From: Chromatiaceae bacterium
GTDB lineage: Bacteria > Pseudomonadota > Gammaproteobacteria > Chromatiales > Chromatiaceae
Length of the DNA stretch: 64,000 nt
Direction of reading: 5' to 3'
Assembly (NCBI GenBank): GCA_016714645.1
Contig: JADKCI010000005.1
Coordinates: 62,001-126,000 of the forward strand
Part shown: positions 51,515 to 58,411 of the stretch, in pieces
How positions within the stretch are numbered: the first letter of the stretch is position 1
Layout: each line of letters opens with the position of its first letter
Position numbers and translations under genes: made by a program
The notes under the pieces: generated by a model
Told to the model about the DNA's origin: nothing
Seen by the model: the letters and a program-made list of their open reading frames with translations, nothing else
Database searches by the model: none

Positions 51515-52540
51515 AACGCCGCCCTCTTAATCCGAGCGAGCCAATCCCGCCCGACGTCTTCCCACACCCCGGGGGCCCCCTGACGGGTCAAGGTGGAGGG
51601 CGCCTAGTGCCGCTTACCGACGCAGGAGGTTAGCGGCACTTGGCGACACGACCTTGAGGCGGCAGGGTACGGGGTACAGTGGGAAGACACGGGGGGGATG
51701 GCTGCATTCGTGGGCGGGGGCACGACGCCCCCGGGGATTCAAGGCACGATGCCGGCGCTGGACGCGCATTCTCCCCCTGGGGGGCCGCGCAGCGGGGGGG
51801 ATCAAATCTTCAGGCAGGGGCCGGGCTGCCGGCTGGGCATAGTGAGCCCGCGAGCTGCGCCAGCCGGTAGACCGGCCGCGCCACGCCCCTCGGGGGCAGG
51901 GGGGCTCAAAATCTTCAGGGTCTGGCTGGGCGCGCTATTCCGCGCGCGCAGCCAACCAAGCCGCAGAGCCAGATCCGGGGAATCGACCAGCCGACCGCCT
52001 GGCACCCCGGGCGACACGGCGGAGGCGCGCGAAGCGCAGCTTGCGGAGCTTGCCGCGCCGGGGGAGGGGCGCCCGGGGGGACGGGCGGTGGGCGGCACTA
52101 CGCGATGGCCTCTCTGATTCTTCAGGGGAAGGCCCCCTTGGGGCCGACCACCACCCCCCCCAGCGGGGGGCAGGGGGGAGAATCAAATCTTGAGGTCGTG
52201 GCCACGCAAGCCAGGACGGCGCGCGGATCGAGCCACGATGGCGGCATCTGGGGTTGTGAGGCCCTGGCGCGTGCCCTGCCGGGCAGACCGTGGCCGAACC
52301 TGAGAGGCGACGGGCTGGCCGTAAGCAGGGCGCGTGACAGGGCCGAACACCGCAGCTTCAGAGGCGCCGGCAAGGGGCATGGAGCGCCGTGCTGGCCCGC
52401 AAGCCCGGTGGGTGAGGCACGAACCGACCGGGCGCCGGGGGCCAGCGCAAGCGGGGTGCGGGTTGCACCAGGCTCTCAGAGGGCGAGGCCGTGCGTGGTG
52501 GCGATCACCCACAGCGGCCAGCGCCCGGGTGAAGACCCGT
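51515..52540. other. Non-coding mosaic region with repeat unit C
   Basis: About 1.0 kb without a supportable gene. It contains three copies of the GATCAAATCTTCAGG-like word (~51801, ~51906, ~52180), hairpin-forming G/C runs, and unit C of the ~350-base repeat. The frames seen on both strands are Arg/Pro/Ala-rich and have no motif. Confidence 0.6.
52150..52480. repeat. Mosaic repeat unit C
   Basis: Opening CCCCCCC...GGGGGG hairpin and GAATCAAATCTTGAGG; then GCCACGATGGCGGCATC (~52234), GGAGCGCCGTGCTGG (~52380) and AGCGCAAGCGGGG (~52445). Order and spacing follow unit A closely. Confidence 0.7.
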
Positions 52541-53050
52541 CTAGTTATTGCCCCCTTTGACATTCAGGGATTGGTATTTCAGGCAAGCGGCTGCTTTTTT
52601 CTTCTCGTTCTCAGCGCTGGGGTCGTTCATCAATGCCGTGACCGCCAGATTACACTCGGTTTGCGCTTGCTCCTTCGGCGATGGTTCAGGCGTCCATTGC
52701 ATGTTCGCTATGGTCGGTTGATAGGATTCCGCCGCCAGACAGTACATATTCGTAAGTTTATGGTGCTTCCAGTGTTCTTGAGGATGAGCTTGCAGATAGG
52801 CACAGGTATCCTTAAACAGCGATTGGGCGGCCAGGGTGCATTTGGAGAACTTAATAGCGTGCTGACGATAGGCACTGCATACCGATTTCGGGCGAATTTG
52901 CCAGACTTGGTAGGAGTAAGGGATTCTGATGCCCTGGTGTTGCACCACAACGGACTGAATTTCCGTGCCCAGGGTATCCGTCATATGGCTGGTGATCCGC
53001 GTAGAAACGAGATCAAGATAAGACGCAAAAGCCGCAGAGAGGGGGTCCAT
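52541..53050 (-). CDS. Hypothetical protein of lower GC content, Cys-containing
   Basis: A 169-residue protein (MDPLSAAFASYLDLVSTRIT) with several spaced cysteines (SVCSAYR, SKCTLAA, DTCAYL, MYCLAAE, TECNLAV, AACLKYQ) and no recognised domain. There is no signal peptide. Codon use is far less GC-rich than neighbours, which marks it as a recent arrival. It lies alone between mosaic stretches. The regular Cys spacing suggests disulfides or metal binding. Confidence 0.7.
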   Translation of the reverse strand: MDPLSAAFASYLDLVSTRITSHMTDTLGTEIQSVVVQHQGIRIPYSYQVWQIRPKSVCSAYRQHAIKFSKCTLAAQSLFKDTCAYLQAHPQEHWKHHKLTNMYCLAAESYQPTIANMQWTPEPSPKEQAQTECNLAVTALMNDPSAENEKKKAAACLKYQSLNVKGGNN

Positions 53051-53306
53051 AGTTTAGCTACTTGTTGCATATAACGCCGCGAGCCACCGCGGGATTGATG
53101 AGGCCAGGAGCCGGGGACGCTGAGGGTCAAGGCGGGCACGGCGGGGTTTATGAAACCTCTGACCCAAAATCTAACGCCTTTCCCGGGACCGGGCAAGCGG
53201 ATTCGCCGACCGTGAGCGGCGGTTAGCGATTAGGTCCCATGGGTTGCCGCAAGCGGGGCTGCGTACTCAACAGCGCTCCAGGGCGCGCGGTGCTCCAGGG
53301 CTCGAT

Positions 53307-53489
53307 CTAGGCTCCTTCTGCGCAATTTCTGGCGCGGGCCTTCACGGCGAAGTAGCAGACGACATGGGCTCTGACCCGCTCGCGCCAATGCTCGGGTACC
53401 TCCGCCAGCCGGGCGCTGCGGTCCGCGCGGTCCGTGCCTCGGATGACGTAAGCGTTCCAGGTGCCGAGGCTCTGGCGGGCTTCAGTCAA
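53307..53489 (-). CDS. Hypothetical small phage protein
   Basis: A 60-residue ORF (MTEARQSLGTWNAYVIRGTD; LAEVPEHWRERVRAHVVCYF). The second half has a pattern often seen in short phage proteins. It overlaps the end of the upstream gene by a few bases. No function is assignable. The 250 bases on its far side (53051-53306) contain no gene, only pieces of the mosaic sequence (GCAAGCGGGGCTGCG). Confidence 0.55.
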   Translation of the reverse strand: MTEARQSLGTWNAYVIRGTDRADRSARLAEVPEHWRERVRAHVVCYFAVKARARNCAEGA

Positions 53490-54219
53490 ATAAATCGCCC
53501 TGACCGGCGTAATTCAACCAGACGGGAGCGCTGTTCTCCGCTTCAATGCGGTCGGCGATGACCGCCCCCCGTTGGGCCGAGGTGGGCGGGAGGTAGCATC
53601 CGAAACGGGAGATGCTGCCGCTGTTGACGGCGGCATTGGTGCTGTCAGCGCTGGCCAGGGGGAGACGGGTGAAGATGCGGGGATCCATTATCCGTAACCC
53701 GTGTAGCTTGGTAATGGGTCGCCCCTGCTCGTCGGTGATGGCATCCATGGCTGCCGATATCCGGTTCCACCAGGGTTTTGTTCCTGGCGTTGCCCATTGC
53801 CCTGAACTGCCGAGGGCGACCCGGGGCCAATCGCAACAGAGGCGCTCCAGTCTCCCAATGGATTCATGGAGATGCCAGACGGGGACACCGTACCAGGCGC
53901 CCCCTTCGGCCTGGAACTCCTCAACCAGTGCATCGTTCTCTTCTTCGCTGCCTTCAATGATGTCGGGGATCAGTGCCCATTCAAACCCGGGATGCTGGCA
54001 CCAGGCCTTGACCCATTCCAGATAGCCCCGGGTATCCAGTGCCCCGCCCTGCTTCCAGATGGTGAAGGCCCCGTTGTCAAAGGCGAAACTCTGACAAACT
54101 GCCGCCACGATGCCCATGTCATCCTGCCGTGGATAGGGGACCAGGGCATGACGACCTGCCAAAAAGCGGGCGGTATCCTGGCGGGTGCTCCCAAATGGGG
54201 TGCCGTGGTAGTGGATCAT
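53482..54219 (-). CDS. TGT/DpdA-like phage protein
   Basis: A 245-residue protein starting MIHYHGTPFGSTRQDTARFL, with FAFDNGAFTIWKQGG, WALIPDIIEGSEEEND, VPVWHLHESIGRLERL, VALGSSGQW, KLHGLRIMDPRIF and SADSTNAAVNSGS. Spaced Asp/His-containing strand ends resemble the TIM-barrel of tRNA-guanine transglycosylases and phage DpdA, enzymes that exchange guanine for a deazapurine in RNA or DNA. The family is widespread in phages; the enzymatic role is inferred. The start at 54219 is supported by an ATGA overlap. Confidence 0.65.
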   Translation of the reverse strand: MIHYHGTPFGSTRQDTARFLAGRHALVPYPRQDDMGIVAAVCQSFAFDNGAFTIWKQGGALDTRGYLEWVKAWCQHPGFEWALIPDIIEGSEEENDALVEEFQAEGGAWYGVPVWHLHESIGRLERLCCDWPRVALGSSGQWATPGTKPWWNRISAAMDAITDEQGRPITKLHGLRIMDPRIFTRLPLASADSTNAAVNSGSISRFGCYLPPTSAQRGAVIADRIEAENSAPVWLNYAGQGDLFD

Positions 54220-54416
54220 TCGCTGGTCTTCCGGGGCGGGAGGATTTCGATGCAAGCGATGCCTACCATCAGGGACTCGGGTAGGTCCGACCAGGCGGCG
54301 GGTTGCTGGTGCAGTCGGGCATCCGGGCGACAGGCGCAGGCCGTCACCATGGCGCCCAGGGTCAGCGTCGCCACCGTCGGCAGGCGTCTAGGTCCAGTGG
54401 GACGGCCAGTCATCAT
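54216..54416 (-). CDS. Small putative lipoprotein
   Basis: A 66-residue ORF with a basic N-terminus, short hydrophobic stretch (ATLTLGAMVTACAC) resembling a lipobox, then a polar Pro-containing rest. Small phage lipoproteins next to lysis genes can be outer-membrane spanins (Rz1-like), but the usual Pro-rich pattern is weak. It overlaps the next gene by four bases. Confidence 0.5.
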   Translation of the reverse strand: MMTGRPTGPRRLPTVATLTLGAMVTACACRPDARLHQQPAAWSDLPESLMVGIACIEILPPRKTSE

Positions 54417-54585
54417 CGATGTACCGGGTCTGCGTCAGGATGGCGGCCCGGGCGGGATTCAGCCAGCGGTCCAGGGCCTCCCGGTCGCCAGGTGTGCGGC
54501 CGAGGTCAGGAATTCTCTGGGTTTTCGGTCGGTGATTGGGCTTCCCGGCCCTCAATTTCTTGCGATGCCTGCCCATTTTTTTCAT
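54388..54585 (-). CDS. Small basic protein
   Basis: A 65-residue ORF with two closely spaced starts (54585, 54576) after AGGAGGGA. It begins KKMGRHRKKLRAGKPNHRPK, strongly basic, and has a helical middle (REALDRWLNPARAAILTQTR). Nucleic-acid binding is possible. It lies just downstream of the G-tract element and overlaps the lipoprotein-like ORF. Confidence 0.5.
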   Translation of the reverse strand: MKKMGRHRKKLRAGKPNHRPKTQRIPDLGRTPGDREALDRWLNPARAAILTQTRYIDDDWPSHWT

Positions 54586-54637
54586 TCCCTCCTGTGTGCG
54601 TACCTCTACAGGCCCACATACACCCACACCTTACCTG

Positions 54638-54669
54638 CCCCCCTCCCCCCTATATCCCCCCTCCCCCCC
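54638..54669 (-). promoter_or_regulatory. Four-tract G-quadruplex-capable sequence
   Basis: On the minus strand four G tracts of 7, 6, 6 and 6 bases are separated by A, ATATA and A. It lies in the short gap between two co-directional genes, so it would be in the messenger. Quadruplex formation could affect expression of the small basic ORF or end transcription of the upstream genes. Confidence 0.55.
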
Positions 54670-54678
54670 TCCGGGGTC

Positions 54679-54996
54679 CTATTTCGCGATGGTGACCAGG
54701 GATTGGACGGTCAGGACGATTAAACCGCCGGTCGCGGACAGCAAGGTGAGGATGATGACCAGCATCAGGCGGTGCTGGGCGTGGTGCTGTTCCTCTTCGT
54801 GGGCCTGGAAGCGGTTGCACAGTTGTTCGCGTTCCCGGTTCATCGTTTCATGCTCGACGAGGGCGCGGTTTAGCCGCTCCTCCAGCAATTCGAGGCGGGT
54901 GGTGTGGCGGTGGACCTCGCTGCCGATGCGATAGGCGACCGTCTCGCGGGCGGGTTCCTGGAATTCGGCCAGGTCGTCGTAGGCTGGGGGGCTCAT
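54679..54996 (-). CDS. Coiled-coil membrane protein, XhlA-like
   Basis: A 105-residue protein with a charged N-terminus (MSPPAYDDLAEFQEPARETV), a coiled-coil (LELLEERLNRALVEHETMN and following) and one C-terminal membrane helix (LMLVIILTLLSATGGLIVLTV). The layout is that of XhlA-type phage haemolysin/holin-associated proteins. It starts within an ATGA overlap with the nuclease-like gene upstream. Confidence 0.65.
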   Translation of the reverse strand: MSPPAYDDLAEFQEPARETVAYRIGSEVHRHTTRLELLEERLNRALVEHETMNREREQLCNRFQAHEEEQHHAQHRLMLVIILTLLSATGGLIVLTVQSLVTIAK

Positions 54997-55415
54997 CGGT
55001 ATAACCAGGGGGTTTGGTGGGTGCCGGGGAGCGACCAGATGCCGGCCTTCTTGTACTGGGCGATGGCCTGGGCGGCCTGGTAGCCCTGCTGGGTGCTGGG
55101 GCACAGCCAGATGGCGGCATAGCCACCGAGGGCCAGCCGGAGGCCGAGGTTGCCGTAATCGCGCTTGCGCAGGACCTCGGCGATCTGGCGGCCGTATTTG
55201 TCGCTGCCGATGACGTCCACCAGTATGGGTTCGTTGACATAAAGGAGGGTGCGCAGATAAGACCGGGCGCGGAGGCCCCAGGGGCTTTGCGCCATCTCCG
55301 GGGCGTCGATATAGGCCAGCCGCAGCTTGACCTGCTCTGGCTGGCCATTGACGGTCCGGGTCGCGCCCAGGGTGTCCCCGTCGTAGGTGTAGGTCAGGCG
55401 CATCAGCTCGCTCAT
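54993..55415 (-). CDS. Thermonuclease-like (SNase fold) protein, no signal
   Basis: A 140-residue SNase-type OB-fold protein: YTYDGDTLGATRTVNG, VKLRLAYIDAPEMAQSPWG and SDKYGRQIAEVLRKRDYG keep the Asp, Arg and Glu/Arg landmarks. It has no signal peptide, unlike the first nuclease at 49204, so it probably acts in the cytoplasm or virion. ATGA overlaps link it to genes on both sides. Confidence 0.78.
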   Translation of the reverse strand: MSELMRLTYTYDGDTLGATRTVNGQPEQVKLRLAYIDAPEMAQSPWGLRARSYLRTLLYVNEPILVDVIGSDKYGRQIAEVLRKRDYGNLGLRLALGGYAAIWLCPSTQQGYQAAQAIAQYKKAGIWSLPGTHQTPWLYR

Positions 55416-56742
55416 GGGATAGCCTTCGCTTGCGCATCGGTAAGGGGCTTGCCGCGGGCGGTGCCGACTTTGAAGCCGAGGCTGGGGGTAAAGCCGACGG
55501 ATCGGCCGCTCGGGCTCCAGTTCGCCTTGAAGGTGCCGAGGTTGTCGAGCTCGACGGTGCCGCCCTTGCGGAGGATGTCCTTGATCTTCAGGAACAGCTT
55601 TTGATGGGTGCGGATGACGATGTCGCTCAGGTTAGCGGGGGCGTTGGCGCCGAGCTCGGCCTGGAGCAGGTCCATAACGGCGACTTGGAAGGGGGAAGTG
55701 CCCACATCCTGCCGGGTGGCCGCGTCTGGGTGCGCGGCCTCTGGCGTCAGGAACTCATCAAAGCCCTTGATCTTGACGGGCGATGCTTGCCAGGTGATGG
55801 CGCCATAGGTGTTGCGCGCGATGGCAGCCACGCCGAAATAGACGTTCGCCGGGGCGGCGGTGTAGCCCATCAGGGCGGAAACCCCCTCGGCAAGAAAGCG
55901 CTCCTCCTGGTGGTCGGCAACGCCGATCTGGGAGATGACGGTCCGGCTCCCCTTCATGAATTTGACGAAGAGGGCCACCGCGCCGGGATGCCGCCACTTG
56001 ACTTCGACCAGCTCCGGCAATTGGCCCGTGCCGTGGTTGGCCAGACCAGGGCCTGGCGCTGGAGGGTCGCGCCGCACCACTCGGGGACAGCGGTCGGGCG
56101 CACATCCGGGGTGGCCAGATATTCGCTCACGCTCGCCCGCGGGCTGGTGGCGGTGCCCACCTGCTGCCAGGCCGATACCGTCACCCGGTGAGTGCGGCCA
56201 TCGCCGGGGATCTCGGCGCCATCGATGCGCAGAATGGCGGGCTGGGTGGTGCCGGGATTCTCCCAGGTGGCGGCGGGCTGGATCTCGGGTTGATCGTCCA
56301 CCTGGTAGGCCACCCGGACGGCGCTGGGCAGGCCCCAGTACCAGAGGCGCAGGAACTGGTCGATGACCAGGTCCGGGCGCTTGGGGTCGGTGATGAGGTG
56401 CATTTTCATGCCGAGGCCCCGGGGGGGCTGGGCAGCGGTGCGCTTGCCGATCAGGCCGATGCGGGCCAGGGCCTTAATCATCAGGGTGCCCAGGGAACGC
56501 ATGATGCCCTTAGCGGCCACGGACAGGGCGCAGACGGCCTGCATCGGCTTGAGGGCCATGATGACCAGGTTAGCCTGGCCGATGACCGCCAGGGTCGCTT
56601 GAGCGGCCAGGTCGAGCCCGCCCGGGGTGGCCTCGGTCGGCTGGAAACTGAAGGCCAAGGCCCCGCCCGGGGGCGGGGTGTAGGCGTCCTGACCCATGAA
56701 GCTGAAGGCGAGGGCATGGCCGGGAGGTGGGGTGTAGCTCAT
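55412..56742 (-). CDS. Phage structural protein with C-terminal HU-like domain, apparent frameshift
   Basis: Two frames that join as one ~443-residue protein. The first (from 56742) begins with two YTPPPGxALAFSF units, a motif seen in phage virion proteins, then a helical stretch and a beta-rich region (VRVAYQVDDQPE, THRVTVSAWQQVG). Near 56041 the frame degenerates into Ser/Arg-rich residues, while the next frame continues coherently (GTGQLPELVEVKWRHPGAVA). One missing G at 56041-56042 explains this. The last ~60 residues resemble HU/IHF (LFLKIKDILRKGGTVELDNL, GTFKANWSPSGRSVGFTPSL). Alternatively there are two genes, the second starting at 55957 with an ATGA overlap. A protein with the same C-terminal module is encoded at 58412. 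Confidence 0.72.
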
Positions 56743-57928
56743 AGCGGGGTCACCCCATCGAGGACCTGGGCATTGAAGGCCACGCCGCCCGCATCATCCC
56801 GACAGAGGGCGTAGTGACTGCCCCGGGAGCCGGCGGCCAGGTTGAAACTGCCATCGGCGGCGCTGGTGGTGTCGTCCAGGAGTTTGCCGGTGGTGGCGTC
56901 GTGCAGGAAGAGCCGGCGCGCGGCCGGCTGGCCGTTGTCATCGACCACGTTACCCGCCATGCCGTAAACCGCCGTTTGCAACACCCGGCCCATGGCCTGC
57001 TGACCCGCGACCAGGACGCGCCCATCGTGGGACAGGGCGAGATTGAGACCCAGGTTCTGCCAGCTCCAGCCCGCCTCGGGGAGGCGGTGGTAGCGCTGCA
57101 CCCAGGCCCCGCCGGTGTACTCGTAGGCGACGACAACGCCGTTTTTCTGCAGGCCCAAGCTACAGTTCGAGGCGCCGACAAAGAGGACGTTGCCCTCGGG
57201 GGCGAGGGCCACGCCTTTACCGAACATGCCGTAATAGTCGTCCCCAGGTAACAGGGTGTCGCGCAGTTGGAAGTGCCCCCGCCCTCCTTGGCCAGGATGA
57301 AGACCTTGCCGTTGTAGTAGTCGGCACCGTCGTTGCCCACCGCCATCAGGGTTTCATCGGCAGAGAGCGCGACCGATGAGCCGAACATGTCGGTGCCCGG
57401 GAGGGTGATGGTGGCGATGAGGTTACTGTTTATCCAACTGTAATTGCCGTCCACGATGAGGTCATAAACGAGGATGGCGCCCTGGTCGTTGTTGTAGCTG
57501 GGGGCGCCGACATAGAGGCGGTTGCCGGCGGCGTTCAGCCAGCAGGCATAGCCGAAGAGGATATCGGCGGTACCCGGCGCCTCGAGGAGCCCGCAATAGC
57601 GCATCCCCCAGATGTCCTCGCCGTAATAGAAGGCGACCCGGCCACGCCCGTTGCCGTTGTAGGGATCGCCGACCGCCAGGAAGCGACCCGAGGCGGCCAG
57701 GGCCATGCCGCTGATCTCGCCGTCGATGATCCCGGATATATTCAAATCGTTGGACTTTGCATAGGCGTCCTCGGTGAGGTCGTAGAAATCCAGCCAGCGC
57801 TGGTTGCCGGTATCCCAGCCGACCACCACGCGGGAGCCGTTGCCATCGACGGCGCAATAACAGGTGTAGCCGTCGCCGTTCTGTGGTTGCAGGATGGCTC
57901 TTGTTTTCAATACTCCGGGATGGCTCAT
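56739..57928 (-). CDS. Beta-propeller-like phage structural protein, apparent frameshift
   Basis: A ~396-residue protein in two frames. The first (57928 to ~57276) has FG-GAP/propeller-like repeats with alternating GxxLAVGDP, RLYVGAPSYNNDQGAILVYD and ADETLMAVGNDGADYYNGKV. At the C-run 57276-57280 one base is missing; the other frame then continues FGKGVALAPEGNVLFVGASN, and ends with NAQVLDGVTPL at 56739. Tail-fibre or decoration proteins of this kind bind ligands. The first frame alone would run on as low-quality Arg/Ala/Ser-rich sequence to 56750. Confidence 0.75.
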
Positions 57929-57934
57929 GGCGGC

Positions 57935-58342
57935 TTATCCGATGTGAATTTCGAGTTCGCCGGCCAGGAAGACCGGGACATCGCCGGGGGCGACGGGTTT
58001 GGGGGTGGTCAGGGGCACCACGAGGCGGACGGTGCCGTCCTGGTCCTTGAGGACGACGGTGGTGATCGAGGGCCAAGCGGTGGTGGCGGTGGGGAACGGG
58101 ATGGGGGCCAGGTTGCGGAAGACGGTGGCGCCGCTGGTCTGGGCCGCATCTTTCGCCCAGCGCTCGGAGCCGGGGTCGCAGCGCACGGGGGCATAGCTGG
58201 CGCCGGTGATTTCGGTGCCGCCCAGGCCGTCATCGGTGGGGGCGACGCTGTAGAGGTGGACCTGCCATTGGGCGATGGCCATGGGTTGGTTCAGGAAGAG
58301 GGCGGCGCCGATGCTGGCTTCGAGGCTGTCGGTGGCGTTCAT
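57935..58342 (-). CDS. Phage tail-associated hypothetical protein
   Basis: A 135-residue ORF (MNATDSLEASIGAALFLNQP) with beta-rich sequence (WQVHLYSVAPTDDG, GTVRLVVPLTTPKPVAPGDV), consistent with a small virion or tail protein. It is six bases from the propeller gene in the direction of transcription and lies downstream of a terminator, so it starts a new transcription unit. No specific family recognised. Confidence 0.6.
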   Translation of the reverse strand: MNATDSLEASIGAALFLNQPMAIAQWQVHLYSVAPTDDGLGGTEITGASYAPVRCDPGSERWAKDAAQTSGATVFRNLAPIPFPTATTAWPSITTVVLKDQDGTVRLVVPLTTPKPVAPGDVPVFLAGELEIHIG

Positions 58343-58358
58343 GGGGCGGACTCCAGGC

Positions 58359-58394
58359 AAAAAAAGACCGCCACGCGCTCACGCGCGGGCGGTG
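58359..58394 (-). terminator. Rho-independent terminator after the major structural gene
   Basis: On the minus strand a GC-rich hairpin (arms CCGCC...GCGC and GCGC...GGCGG around TGA) runs into seven T residues (58359-58365). It follows the gene ending at 58412 and precedes the next start at 58342. Confidence 0.82.
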
Positions 58395-58411
58395 GGGTGG
58401 TTGACGCGGGG

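Noticed and set aside
46966..53306. CRISPR array
   Set aside because: Repeats are long, irregularly spaced and variable, unlike short regular CRISPR repeats, and no cas gene is present.
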